The position numbers and the translations under genes are program-made. From contig DEBD01000011.1 of the NCBI GenBank assembly GCA_002348385.1, positions 8,866-52,235 on the forward strand: DNA of 43,370 nucleotides, written 5' to 3'. The notes below the pieces were generated by a model. That model was not told the origin of the DNA and searched no databases. It saw only the letters and a list, made by a program, of their open reading frames with translations. The stretch comes from Gammaproteobacteria bacterium UBA2965 (GTDB lineage Bacteria; Pseudomonadota; Gammaproteobacteria; Pseudomonadales; Azotimanducaceae). How positions within the stretch are numbered: position 1 is the stretch's first letter; each line of letters opens with the position of its first letter. Of this stretch, positions 8,322-17,003 are shown piece by piece.

Positions 8322-9191
8322 ATGGCGATCACGGCAGCAATGGTCAAAGAGCTCAGGGAGCGCACTGGGCTGGGGATGATGGATTGCAAGGCGGCGCTCA
8401 CCGAGGCGGGTGGCGACATGGAACTCGCCATTGAGGAGCTTCGTAAGAAAAGCGCGCTGAAGGCAGCCAAGAAAGCCGGGCGCACCACGGCAAACGGGTT
8501 GATCGGACTTTGCTTGGCCGACGACGGTGGTCGTGGCGTGATGGTAGAGGTGAATATCGAGACCGACTTTGCCGCGAAGAACGACAAGTTCATCGCCTTT
8601 GTGAGCAAGGTGGTCGACGCTGCTTTTTCCGCCCAGACGGAGGATGTGGCCGAGCTCATGAGCGGCGATCTGGATGCCGAACGCGAGCGGCTGGTTCAGG
8701 AAATCGGTGAGAACATGTCCGTGCGCCGCATTGCCACCCTGGGGTCCGGCGACGGATATGTGGCGAGCTACCTGCACAGCGACAAACGCAAGGGCGTGCT
8801 GCTGGAACTCAGCGCTCACGACGAAGAGCTGGGCCGGGACCTTGCCATGCACGTGACGGCCATCAACCCCCTGGTGGTGCAAGGTAGCGACGTTGCCCCG
8901 CACGTGGTCGCTAAAGAACGTGAAATTTATACCTCGCAGGCCGAAGGCAGCGGCAAGCCGCCAGAGATCGTGGAGAAGATGGTAGAGGGGCGCGTTCGGA
9001 AGTTCCTGGCAGAGGTCTCGCTGCTGGAGCAGCCATTCGTCAAGGACACCAACCTGAAGGTGGGCGCCCTGCTGGCCGACAAAGGCCTGCAGTGCCGTGG
9101 TTTCGTGCGCTTCGAAGTTGGTGAGGGGATCGAGGTGGTCGAAGAGGACTTCGCGGCGGAGGTGGCCGCTCAGATACAGGATGCTCAATAG
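8322..9191 (+). CDS. tsf: Elongation factor Ts
   Basis: EF-Ts is the nucleotide exchange factor that releases GDP from EF-Tu. The 289-residue protein has the N-terminal UBA-like module and the signature RERTGLGMMDCKAAL (about residues 10-25). It also has the EF-Tu contact region VEVNIETDFAAKND (about 73-86) and a C-terminal coiled-coil/dimerisation part. It starts 2 nt after rpsB, preceded by AAGGA, so the pair forms one operon. In most gammaproteobacteria pyrH follows; here the next gene is frr. Confidence 0.98.
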   Translation: MAITAAMVKELRERTGLGMMDCKAALTEAGGDMELAIEELRKKSALKAAKKAGRTTANGLIGLCLADDGGRGVMVEVNIETDFAAKNDKFIAFVSKVVDAAFSAQTEDVAELMSGDLDAERERLVQEIGENMSVRRIATLGSGDGYVASYLHSDKRKGVLLELSAHDEELGRDLAMHVTAINPLVVQGSDVAPHVVAKEREIYTSQAEGSGKPPEIVEKMVEGRVRKFLAEVSLLEQPFVKDTNLKVGALLADKGLQCRGFVRFEVGEGIEVVEEDFAAEVAAQIQDAQ

Positions 9192-9195
9192 GCGC

Positions 9196-9216
9196 CGGGC
9201 CAAACCAATTGGCCCG
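9196..9216 (+). terminator. Hairpin after tsf, likely partial terminator or attenuator
   Basis: A perfect 8-bp inverted repeat, CGGGCCAA and TTGGCCCG, flanks the 5-nt loop ACCAA, starting 4 nt after the tsf stop. No T-tract follows, so it is not a standard intrinsic terminator. It could partly terminate transcription or shield the rpsB-tsf transcript from 3' decay. Its right arm overlaps the proposed -35 of the frr promoter. Confidence 0.5.
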
Positions 9217-9237
9217 CGACCTGACTTTCAATATCCT
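9209..9237 (+). promoter_or_regulatory. Candidate sigma-70 promoter for frr-uppS-cdsA
   Basis: TTGGCC (9209-9214) and TATCCT (9232-9237) are separated by exactly 17 nt. Each matches the consensus at four of six positions. The site lies about 76 nt before the frr ATG, just after the tsf hairpin, where a fresh promoter would be useful. The match is moderate and could be chance. Confidence 0.35.
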
Positions 9238-9313
9238 AACACCCACCGCGTTGACCCACGCCCACAACGGTGACAAGGTGGGCGCACCCCTGGAGCAAAC
9301 AGGTCGAAAGGCC

Positions 9314-9871
9314 ATGCTTGACGAGATACGAGAAGATGCCGACGAGCGGATGGGAAAGTCCATCGAGTCCCTTCGCACGCATCTGGCCAAGATACGGACT
9401 GGCCGCGCGAACCCGAGCCTGCTGGATGGCATCGTGGTCCCGTACTATGGGAATGACACGCCCTTGAATCAGGTGGCGACCATCACGGTGGAAGATGCTC
9501 GCACGCTGGCTATCGCGCCGTGGGAAAAAAACCTCATACCCGAGATTGAAAAGGCCATTCTCAAGAGCGACGTGGGAATCACGCCGGCCAGTACCAGTGA
9601 CCTGGTGCGTGTGCCGCTGCCGGCGCTCACCGAAGAGAATCGCCGCGACTTGGCTCGTCAGGCCAAACAGGAAACTGAAACGGCCCGGATTGCCGCGCGC
9701 AATATCCGACGCGAAGCCATTGCCGATGTGCGCGAGCTGGTAAAAGAAAAGATGGTGGCGGAGGACGATGCGCACCGCGCAGAAGAAACGATCCAGAAGC
9801 TGACGGATAGACGCATCGCAGAGATGGAAGAAGTCCTGTCGGCTAAAGAGTCCGATCTTTTGGAGATATAG
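9314..9871 (+). CDS. frr: Ribosome recycling factor
   Basis: RRF works with EF-G to split post-termination ribosomes. From the ATG at 9314 the product is 185 residues, the same length as E. coli RRF. It begins MLDEIREDADERMGKSIE and carries the family motifs LRTHLAKIRTGRANP (about 19-33), YYGNDTPLNQVATI and PLPALTEENRRDL. The frame stays open upstream to a TTG at 9209, but that would add 35 residues unlike any RRF. The ATG is preceded by AAAGG. pyrH, normally directly upstream, is absent. Confidence 0.97.
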   Translation: MLDEIREDADERMGKSIESLRTHLAKIRTGRANPSLLDGIVVPYYGNDTPLNQVATITVEDARTLAIAPWEKNLIPEIEKAILKSDVGITPASTSDLVRVPLPALTEENRRDLARQAKQETETARIAARNIRREAIADVRELVKEKMVAEDDAHRAEETIQKLTDRRIAEMEEVLSAKESDLLEI

Positions 9872-9897
9872 CGCATCCGGTAAGGATTCATTACACG

Positions 9898-10641
9898 ATG
9901 TCCGAACAAACGTCTGTAGTTGATGCCAGTCCTCAGGACGATCGAGTTCCCAGGCACGTTGCCATCATTATGGATGGCAACCATCGATGGGCGAAGCAAC
10001 GGCGGCTGCCAGGCGCCGCAGGACATCGCGCCGGAGCGCGTAACGTACGTCCCATTGCCGAAGCTTGTGCGGATCTCGGCGTTACGTGCCTTACTTTGTT
10101 CGCATTCAGCACGGAAAACTGGCAGCGTCCCAAGCGGGAAGTCCGTCTTCTGATGGACCTCATGCGCAGTGTCCTGGAGAACGACCTGGACGAACTGTGT
10201 GAGCGAGAGGTGCGCATGAGGATCATTGGCGATCGATCCAAGTTCGCCTCAGATCTGCAGATGCAGATGAACCGGGCCGAGGCCATGACCCGCGACAACT
10301 CGCGTATGTCGCTCAACATCGCCGCCAATTATGGCGGGCGATGGGACATCACCGAGGCGGCGCGCGGGCTGGCCCGCGCGGTGGCGGAAGGCGACATGGA
10401 TCCGGAGCAGATCGACGAATCGGTATTTGCCGAATACCTGTCGCTGGGCGCCTTGCCCCCGCCAGACATCTGTATTCGTACCGGTGGTGACTATCGAATC
10501 AGCAATTTCCTGCTGTGGGATTTCGCGTACACGGAGCTGTATTTCACCGACGACTTCTGGCCGGATTTCGACCAGCAGAACCTGCGCGCCGCGTTCGAGT
10601 GGTTCGACGAGCGGCAGCGTCGTTTCGGCCGGCGGGCATAG
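9898..10641 (+). CDS. uppS: Undecaprenyl diphosphate synthase (cis-prenyltransferase)
   Basis: UppS condenses eight isopentenyl diphosphates onto farnesyl diphosphate to make the C55 carrier lipid for peptidoglycan and O-antigen. The 247-residue protein has IIMDGNHRWAKQR with catalytic Asp26, FAFSTENWQRP (about 73-83), and the C-terminal DICIRTGGDYRISNFLLWD block that binds IPP and Mg2+. An AAGGA site precedes the ATG. cdsA follows after 3 nt. This gene shows that the cell uses isoprenoid precursors, relevant because three MEP-pathway genes are missing from their usual places in this window. Confidence 0.97.
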   Translation: MSEQTSVVDASPQDDRVPRHVAIIMDGNHRWAKQRRLPGAAGHRAGARNVRPIAEACADLGVTCLTLFAFSTENWQRPKREVRLLMDLMRSVLENDLDELCEREVRMRIIGDRSKFASDLQMQMNRAEAMTRDNSRMSLNIAANYGGRWDITEAARGLARAVAEGDMDPEQIDESVFAEYLSLGALPPPDICIRTGGDYRISNFLLWDFAYTELYFTDDFWPDFDQQNLRAAFEWFDERQRRFGRRA

Positions 10642-10644
10642 TCC

Positions 10645-11436
10645 GTGCTGCGCACGAGGGTAATCACCGCCCTGGTCGCCGCTTCCGTAGCTTCCGCCGC
10701 CATATTCCTGCTTCCGCTGCACTGGGCGGCCGTGTTCTTCGGTGTCCTGGCCACGCTGGGCGCATACGAGTGGGCCGGCCTGCTGGGTATCAGCAGCGTC
10801 ATCAACCGCCTGTTGGCGGCCTCCATCGTCGTGGCCCTCATGGCCGTCACCTGGTTCGTTCAGCCGTGGCTCACCTATGCGTTGGTAGCCGGTATCCTCG
10901 CCTGGTTGGTGGCCACCGCCGTGGTCATCGCTTATCCCAGTGGGGCATGGTTCATTGGTGCGCCCTGGCGGGCCGGCCTGCTGGGCGTGGCGATTTTGTG
11001 GGCAGCTTGGAGCGCGCTGGTGCTTGTGCACGGAGAGCCGGGTGGCAATGGCGCCTATTGGGTTTTCTGGGTGCTGTTTCTGGTGGCCTGCGCCGACATC
11101 GGCGCCTACTTTGCGGGCCGCCGCTTTGGCAAGCTCAAGCTGGCGCCATTAGTGAGCCCGGGCAAGACCTGGGAAGGCGTGGCCGGGGGCGCCCTGGCGG
11201 CCTTGGTGATCTGCGGCGGCATTCTGTTGGGATTGGGGTATTCAGCACTTTGGCTGCTGTACGTGCTGCTCCTGGTGGGCATATCCGTCGTGGGCGACCT
11301 CTTCGAAAGTGTGCTCAAGCGCGAGCGGGGGGTGAAAGACTCGGGCAATCTTCTGCCGGGCCACGGAGGCATTCTCGACCGCATCGATGCGGCATTGGCC
11401 GTGCTGCCGCTGTTTGCGGTGCTTTTCCTGCGCTAG
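10645..11436 (+). CDS. cdsA: Phosphatidate cytidylyltransferase (CDP-diglyceride synthase)
   Basis: CdsA makes CDP-diacylglycerol from CTP and phosphatidic acid at the inner membrane, feeding all phospholipid synthesis. It is 263 residues with several hydrophobic segments. Its C-terminal family signature SVVGDLFESVLKRERGVKD is followed by NLLPGHGGILDRIDA, which carries the metal-binding Asp residues. The start is a GTG 3 nt after the uppS stop. dxr, commonly placed between cdsA and rseP, is not here; 193 nt of non-coding sequence follow before rseP. Confidence 0.95.
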   Translation: MLRTRVITALVAASVASAAIFLLPLHWAAVFFGVLATLGAYEWAGLLGISSVINRLLAASIVVALMAVTWFVQPWLTYALVAGILAWLVATAVVIAYPSGAWFIGAPWRAGLLGVAILWAAWSALVLVHGEPGGNGAYWVFWVLFLVACADIGAYFAGRRFGKLKLAPLVSPGKTWEGVAGGALAALVICGGILLGLGYSALWLLYVLLLVGISVVGDLFESVLKRERGVKDSGNLLPGHGGILDRIDAALAVLPLFAVLFLR

Positions 11437-11629
11437 ACCCCGTGCTACCAAGTCTCGGCGGGGTCGGTGATCGGCTGGCCACGATGGTTTATCATTGCGA
11501 CCCCGAAAAGAGCCCAACCCTTCAGCCCTTGCCATGATGCCCGGGTAGCCGGCCACCGAACCGGTCGGCGTTGAAGCGGTCCAAGATAGAAGTGGCCTGC
11601 CTGCGGGCGGGTTGGTTTGGATGTCGCCT

Positions 11630-12961
11630 ATGGAGTTCCTTCAATACCCCCTGGCACTGATCGTTACGCTGGGGGTCCTGGTTACGTTTCACGAGCTGGG
11701 TCACTATCTGGTGGCGCGCCGGTCGGGGGTGCGCGTGGTGCGCTTTTCCGTGGGCTTCGGCCGGCCGGTGTGGTCGTGGACCGACCGTCATGGCACGGAG
11801 TTCGCGGTGGGCTACATCCCGCTGGGTGGATACGTGCGCATGCTCGACGACCAGGAGGTGGCCGGTGAAGCGGGGGATGCGCGCCCAGGTGACGTGTCCT
11901 ACCGTGAGCTAAGCGTGTGGTGGCGCATCGCCATCGCGTTCGGCGGCCCCTTGGCCAATTTCATCCTGGCAATCTTCGTTTACTGGTTTCTGTTCGTGCT
12001 GGGCTCAACCAGCATCGCGCCCATCATGGGTGAGCACACCGAGGGTTCCATCGCTGCGTCCGCCGGCGTGCCAGCAAATCACGAGATCGTGGCCGTGGAT
12101 GGCACGCCCACGCGTACCTGGCAGCAAGTCACCATGGGGCTGGCTGCGAGGTTGGGTGACAGCGGCGATATCGTACTTTCCAGCCGGCGTCCGGGTTCCG
12201 AGCGCACCGTGGACAGCACGCTACCCGTGGCGTCCTGGCATTCGGGCGAGGACGAGCCCGATCTGCTGGGCTCGCTGGGCATTGTGCCCATCATGCCGGC
12301 CGTGGTGGGCCAGGTGCTTCCTGGCGGCGCCGGAGAACGTGGCGGTTTGCGCCAGTGGGATCGTGTTACATCGGCGAATGGTGCGCCGGTGGACAACTGG
12401 GTGCAGTGGGTGGAGATCGTGCGCGACGCTCCCGGGCAGCCGCTGGCACTGGAAGTGGATCGAGACGGTACCCCCGTACTGCTGCGTGTAACGCCTGAAG
12501 TGCGCAGCGAAGGAGATGGCGAAATCGGCTACGTGGGGATCGGCTCCCATGCCAACGAGATCCGCTACGGCCCCCTGGACGCCATGCCCAGGAGCGTTGC
12601 CGAGACCTGGGACAAGACGCTGCTCACGTTGGGGTTGCTAAAGAAGATGATCACTGGAGACGTGTCGGTCAAGAATCTCAGCGGCCCGATCACCATCGCG
12701 AAGGTCGCCGCGGATTCCGCACGTTCTGGGTGGCGCTTTTTCATCAGCGTGTTGGCGCTGCTGAGCATATCGCTGGGCGTATTGAACCTGCTGCCCATAC
12801 CCATTCTCGACGGGGGACATATCCTGTTCTGCTCCGTGGAAGCCGTGATGGGCAAGCCGGTGTCTGAGCGCGTGCAGCTGCTGGGTACGCAGGTGGGGCT
12901 GGCGGCAGTGGCCGGGCTCATGATCATCGTCATATACAACGACATTGCCCGGCTGTTGTGA
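11630..12961 (+). CDS. rseP: Intramembrane site-2 zinc protease RseP
   Basis: RseP performs the second cut of the anti-sigma factor RseA in the sigma-E envelope stress response and also clears signal-peptide remnants. From the ATG at 11630 it is 443 residues. The active site HELGH (His21, Glu22, His25) lies in the first membrane segment. Two PDZ domains fill the periplasmic middle (around VPANHEIVAVDG and GGLRQWDRVTSANG). The second metal site is LNLLPIPILDGGHI near the C-terminus. An in-frame ATG at 11621 and TTG at 11612 are alternatives. The 3' end overlaps or abuts bamA, the usual neighbour. Confidence 0.95.
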   Translation: MEFLQYPLALIVTLGVLVTFHELGHYLVARRSGVRVVRFSVGFGRPVWSWTDRHGTEFAVGYIPLGGYVRMLDDQEVAGEAGDARPGDVSYRELSVWWRIAIAFGGPLANFILAIFVYWFLFVLGSTSIAPIMGEHTEGSIAASAGVPANHEIVAVDGTPTRTWQQVTMGLAARLGDSGDIVLSSRRPGSERTVDSTLPVASWHSGEDEPDLLGSLGIVPIMPAVVGQVLPGGAGERGGLRQWDRVTSANGAPVDNWVQWVEIVRDAPGQPLALEVDRDGTPVLLRVTPEVRSEGDGEIGYVGIGSHANEIRYGPLDAMPRSVAETWDKTLLTLGLLKKMITGDVSVKNLSGPITIAKVAADSARSGWRFFISVLALLSISLGVLNLLPIPILDGGHILFCSVEAVMGKPVSERVQLLGTQVGLAAVAGLMIIVIYNDIARLL

Positions 12962-12966
12962 GCGCC

Positions 12967-15294
12967 ATGAGAAAACTTTGCACGGCGGCATTGTTGCTGC
13001 TCCTCTCGGCCACAGTGAGCGCAGAGACGTTCACGGTGGCGGATATCCGCTTGCAGGGCCTGCAGCGGGTCTCTGCGGGCACTGTGTTCAACATACTGCC
13101 CATCAATGTGGGAGAGCAGGTTGACGAGGTCGGCGTTCGTCAGCTCATCAGGCTGTTATTTGGCTCAGGTTTTTTCAACGACATTCGCATGGCGCGTGAT
13201 GGAGACGTGCTGGTCGTAACCTTCAGCGAGCGTCCGGCCATCGACAGTATCGAGATCGAGGGTAACAAGGCGATCAAAACAGAAGCATTGCTGGACGGGT
13301 TGAGCCAACAGGGCTTCAGAGAAGGGGAAATCTTCAAGCAGGCCACATTGGAGCGGGTTGGCATCGAGCTGGAACGATCTTACGTCTCCCAGGGTCGCTA
13401 CGGTGCTTCCATCGAAACCGATGTGGAGCAGCTGCCGCGCAACAGAGTTGCCATCAAGATCGATGTTGAAGAAGGCAAAACCTCCGGAATCCGACACATC
13501 AACATCGTGGGTGCCAGCGTGTTTCCGCTCGAAGAGCTGCTCGATGAGTTCCAGCTGCAGCATCCAAGCCTGCTTTTTTGGCGCAGCAATGACAAGTACG
13601 CGCGCGAGAAGCTTACGGGGGATCTAGAGTCTCTGGAGTCCTACTACCGGGACCGCGGGTATGTGGAGTTCGAGATTGAGTCGACACAGGTGAGCGTCAC
13701 GCCGGACAAGCGTCAGGTTTACATAGCGATCAACGTTAACGAGGGGCTCAAATACACCATCCGCGATGTCAGTCTGGTGGGCGAGCTGAGCGACGTCAAA
13801 CCTGCGGAACTCGAGCGTCTGTTTCTGGTGTCTGGTGGGGAAATTTTCAATCAGGCGCGAGTGACGGCCACGGAAGACCTGATTACCCGGGCGCTGGGTA
13901 ATTCAGGCTATACCTTTGCTACTGCGAACGGCATCCCCAGTGTCAACGAAGACGACGGTACCGTCGACGTGGAGTTTTACGTTGATACGGGTAAACGCGC
14001 CTACGTGCGCCGAGTGGTTTTTGCGGGCAACAAGATCACGCAGGATGAAGTGATGCGCCGCGAGATGCGGCAGATGGAAGGCGGGTGGGCCTCCACGGCG
14101 CAGATCGACCTGTCCAAGATCCGGTTGGAGCGGTTGGGTTACTTCAGCACCGTCAACGTAGAGACGCCGGAGGTTGCTGGAACCGACGACCAGATCGACG
14201 TGGAATTCATGGTGGAAGAGCAGCCGTCTGGCAGTATTTCGGCAACTGTCGGCTTCTCGCAGGGGTACGGACTGATTCTAGGGGCGAATTATCAGGAAAG
14301 TAATGTTCTGGGTAGCGGTAATAGCTTGGGTGTAGGCGTGAGCTATTCCGACTTTCAGCAATCCGTGCAATTCAACTACTTTAATCCGTACTACACCATT
14401 GACGGCATCAGCCGCGGATATAATCTGTTTGCCCGCCGTCTTGATTTCGACGAACGCAATATTGCGCGCTTTACGACGGATTCATTTGGGGCGGGTCTGA
14501 ATTTCGGCTTTCCCATCGGCGAGACACAGCGTATCAGCTTCGGTGGGCTAATCGAGTACACGGACATCACGGAGGGGCGGTATCCCGCGCAGGAAATCGG
14601 CGAGTTTATTGAAAAGAACGGTAACAAGTCGCTGAACTACAAGCTGAACCTGGGCTGGCAGAGCTCGACGCTCAACCGTGGGCTGTTTCCAACCGCTGGA
14701 CGGGCGCAGGCTCTGGCATTGGAGGCCAGTATTCCCGGCAGTGACCTCCAGTTCTGGAAGGTGACATACAACGGCCAGCAGTTTCTGAATTTTGGGGATC
14801 GATGGACGTTTCGCCTGCGTGCGCACCTCGGCTACGGGGATGGCTATGGAGGCACCAACGGGCTGCCGTTTTACGAGCATTTCTTCTCGGGTGGTTTCGG
14901 TTCCGTGAGAGGCTTCGAGCAGAGTTCGCTGGGGCCACGAACCACGCCTTCCGAGGACGATCCCTACAACGAGCCCGAAGGTGATCCGTTCGGCGGGAAC
15001 ATCAAAGTGGAGGGCGGCATAGAGTTGATCTTGCCTTTCGCCTTCGCGCGCCAGAGCCGGCAGTTTCGCCCCGTTATATTTCTCGACGCGGGCAACGTTT
15101 ATAATTCAAGCTGCCCAGAGGTTAGCGTCAATTGCCTCGCTTTCGATCTGGGCGAGCTTCGTTATTCGGTTGGAGTCGCGGTGACCTGGCTCACCGGTCT
15201 CGGGCCAATGTCATTTAGCTTTGCGAAAACGTTCAACACTTCTGAGGTGGACGAGCGCGAGAGCTTCCAGTTTGAACTCGGGCGCACGTTCTGA
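12967..15294 (+). CDS. bamA: Outer membrane protein assembly factor BamA
   Basis: BamA is the beta-barrel core of the BAM complex that folds outer-membrane proteins. From the ATG at 12967 it is 775 residues. It has a signal peptide (MRKLCTAALLLLLSATVSA, cleaved before ETF), five periplasmic POTRA domains (to about residue 420) and a C-terminal barrel. The barrel contains FSGGFGSVRGF, the VRGF loop-6 motif that locks the barrel, and the protein ends in the barrel-type terminal Phe. A GTG at 12958 overlapping the rseP stop is an alternative start. The acidic loop after the VRGF motif (TTPSEDDPYNEPEGDP) is likely surface-exposed. Confidence 0.97.
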   Translation: MRKLCTAALLLLLSATVSAETFTVADIRLQGLQRVSAGTVFNILPINVGEQVDEVGVRQLIRLLFGSGFFNDIRMARDGDVLVVTFSERPAIDSIEIEGNKAIKTEALLDGLSQQGFREGEIFKQATLERVGIELERSYVSQGRYGASIETDVEQLPRNRVAIKIDVEEGKTSGIRHINIVGASVFPLEELLDEFQLQHPSLLFWRSNDKYAREKLTGDLESLESYYRDRGYVEFEIESTQVSVTPDKRQVYIAINVNEGLKYTIRDVSLVGELSDVKPAELERLFLVSGGEIFNQARVTATEDLITRALGNSGYTFATANGIPSVNEDDGTVDVEFYVDTGKRAYVRRVVFAGNKITQDEVMRREMRQMEGGWASTAQIDLSKIRLERLGYFSTVNVETPEVAGTDDQIDVEFMVEEQPSGSISATVGFSQGYGLILGANYQESNVLGSGNSLGVGVSYSDFQQSVQFNYFNPYYTIDGISRGYNLFARRLDFDERNIARFTTDSFGAGLNFGFPIGETQRISFGGLIEYTDITEGRYPAQEIGEFIEKNGNKSLNYKLNLGWQSSTLNRGLFPTAGRAQALALEASIPGSDLQFWKVTYNGQQFLNFGDRWTFRLRAHLGYGDGYGGTNGLPFYEHFFSGGFGSVRGFEQSSLGPRTTPSEDDPYNEPEGDPFGGNIKVEGGIELILPFAFARQSRQFRPVIFLDAGNVYNSSCPEVSVNCLAFDLGELRYSVGVAVTWLTGLGPMSFSFAKTFNTSEVDERESFQFELGRTF

Positions 15295-15420
15295 GGTAGA
15301 ATTCAATGATCAGGCCGACGATAAGTAGCGGCCATATAACAAGTCGTTGTGAGCAACATTCACTGCAAATGATGTCGCCAACGCGGGTTGTCAGAAATAG
15401 CAGCATCTAGGAGATGTATT

Positions 15421-15930
15421 GTGATTAAGAAGTTAGCCAATTGGTCCGTGTTGGTGTTTATGCTGGTGGCGGGAACCGCTGCGGCAGAGCTGAAAATTGC
15501 CGTGCTGGATACCCAGCGCGCGCTGGTGGAAAGCGAGGAGGCGAAGCAGTTGCTTGCTGACGCAGAGAAGGCCCTGCGCGAAGAGCAGCAAGAGGTTCAA
15601 ACACTGCGTGAGGAGATCGAAGCGCTGCAGGAGCGACTGCAGAAAGACGGCGAGGTGATGAGCCCCGTCGAGCAACGCAAGGCGCAGAAAGACATAGAGG
15701 ACAAGGGGCTCGACTATCAGTTTCTAGCCAACAAGCTGCAGAAAGAGGTCCAGGACGTTCAGGAAGATATCCTTCAACAGATGGGGCCGAAGATAAACAA
15801 GGTGCTCAGCGATCTTATCGAGATCGAGGGATATGATCTCATCATGGAGCGTCAAACCCTTCGCTACGTGAACAGCAAGCACGACATCACCCGCAAGGTC
15901 ACCGAAAAGCTCAACGAGAATCGCCAGTAG
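15421..15930 (+). CDS. skp: Periplasmic chaperone Skp (OmpH family)
   Basis: Skp forms a trimeric jellyfish-shaped chaperone that carries unfolded outer-membrane proteins to BAM. The GTG at 15421, preceded by AGGAGA, gives 169 residues with a signal peptide ending GTAAA before ELKIAVLD. The mature part starts with the conserved small strand KIAVLDTQRAL, followed by long charged coiled-coil helices (about residues 35-125). It returns to the body with YDLIMERQTLRYVN. An upstream TTG (15388) would place unrelated residues before the signal peptide and is rejected. A 126-nt gap without a clear promoter separates it from bamA. Confidence 0.93.
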   Translation: MIKKLANWSVLVFMLVAGTAAAELKIAVLDTQRALVESEEAKQLLADAEKALREEQQEVQTLREEIEALQERLQKDGEVMSPVEQRKAQKDIEDKGLDYQFLANKLQKEVQDVQEDILQQMGPKINKVLSDLIEIEGYDLIMERQTLRYVNSKHDITRKVTEKLNENRQ

Positions 15931-15933
15931 CAA

Positions 15934-16986
15934 GTGAGCGGGCCGGCCTTCACTCTCGATGCGCTGGCAAAATTGGTCAGCGCTCGATGTGTGGGCGACC
16001 CGCAAACGCGCATTACCGGCCTTGGCAGTCTCGCTGATGCCGTCGAGGACCAGATAAGCCATCTGTCCAGCGCGGCCTATCGGCGTTTTCTGCCGATCTC
16101 GAAGGCTGGCGCGGTCATTCTGAACGAACACGATCTTTCCGGCTGGTCGGGAAATGCGCTGGTAGTCGACCAACCATACGTGGCGTTCGCCCGTATCTCG
16201 CAGTTGTTCGCTACTCCTTCCGAACTACCTGCCGGTGTAGACGACTCGGCGCGCGTGGCGCCGACGGCAACGATTCACCCCACCGCTGCAATTGGTCCGG
16301 GGGCCTGTGTCGGAGAGGGGGCTGACATATCGGCTAAGGTACAGGTGTTTGCCAATGCGGTGATCGGGGATGGTTGCAAGGTAGGTGAATCGACACGGCT
16401 CATGCCCAATAGTGTGCTGTATGCGGGCGTGCAGATCGGCGATGGTTGCGTGATACACGCTGGTGCGGTGATCGGCGCAGATGGTTTCGGATTCGCGCCG
16501 GACGAGCAAGGCCGGCTGGAGCCCATCGCTCAGCTGGGCGGCGTCAGGATCGGCTGCGACGTGAGTGTGGGCGCGGGGAGCACCATTGACCGCGGCGCCA
16601 TCGATGATACTGTTGTGGAAGATGGTGTGAAGATCGACAACCAGGTGCAGATCGGGCACAACTGTCGAATCGGCGCGCACAGCGTCATCTGCGGTTGTGT
16701 GGGGATTGCTGGGAGCGTGACCATTGGCAGGCACTGTGTTATCGCTGGGGCGTGCGGAATCGGCGGAGCCGGTCCCATCCGACTCGCAGACCGTGTGGTG
16801 CTCACGGCGGCAACCAACGTGCTCACGTCGATCGCAGAGCCGGGTACCTACTCCAGCGGGACGCTGCACGCCAAGACTGCGCGTTGGAAGCGTAGCGCTT
16901 TGCGCTTCGGTGGGTTGGACGGCCTCACCCGACGTTTGGTGGCATTGGAGAAGCGAGTCGCAGGAAAGGACAGCGGCGAGAGCTGA
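15934..16986 (+). CDS. lpxD: UDP-3-O-(3-hydroxyacyl)glucosamine N-acyltransferase
   Basis: LpxD adds the N-linked 3-hydroxyacyl chain in the third step of lipid A synthesis. It is 350 residues, normal for the family. There is an N-terminal uridine-binding domain (to about residue 100), then a long left-handed beta-helix of hexapeptide repeats. The active-site region DNQVQIGHNCRIG contains the catalytic His, and GADGFGFAPDEQG is typical of LpxD. The GTG start lies 3 nt after the skp stop. It is the first of four lipid A and fatty acid genes in a row (lpxD, fabZ, lpxA, lpxB). Confidence 0.96.
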   Translation: MSGPAFTLDALAKLVSARCVGDPQTRITGLGSLADAVEDQISHLSSAAYRRFLPISKAGAVILNEHDLSGWSGNALVVDQPYVAFARISQLFATPSELPAGVDDSARVAPTATIHPTAAIGPGACVGEGADISAKVQVFANAVIGDGCKVGESTRLMPNSVLYAGVQIGDGCVIHAGAVIGADGFGFAPDEQGRLEPIAQLGGVRIGCDVSVGAGSTIDRGAIDDTVVEDGVKIDNQVQIGHNCRIGAHSVICGCVGIAGSVTIGRHCVIAGACGIGGAGPIRLADRVVLTAATNVLTSIAEPGTYSSGTLHAKTARWKRSALRFGGLDGLTRRLVALEKRVAGKDSGES

Positions 16987-17003
16987 CAACGGATGGAAAG
17001 GCT

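Noticed and set aside
8001..9203. 400-residue minus-strand frame across rpsB and tsf
   Set aside because: Antisense to two certain genes; Ala/Ser-rich end is the mirror of the rpsB tail repeat.
10515..11537. 340-residue plus-strand frame overlapping uppS and cdsA
   Set aside because: Out of frame with both genes and of Gly/Arg-rich shadow composition; CdsA motifs are in the other frame.
11437..11620. cdsA-rseP spacer examined for a dxr remnant
   Set aside because: None of the three plus-strand frames resembles the Dxr C-terminus.
15295..15420. bamA-skp spacer examined for a sigma-E promoter
   Set aside because: GCAACATT resembles a sigma-E -35, but no correctly spaced -10 follows; an isolated TATAAC at 15335 lacks a -35.
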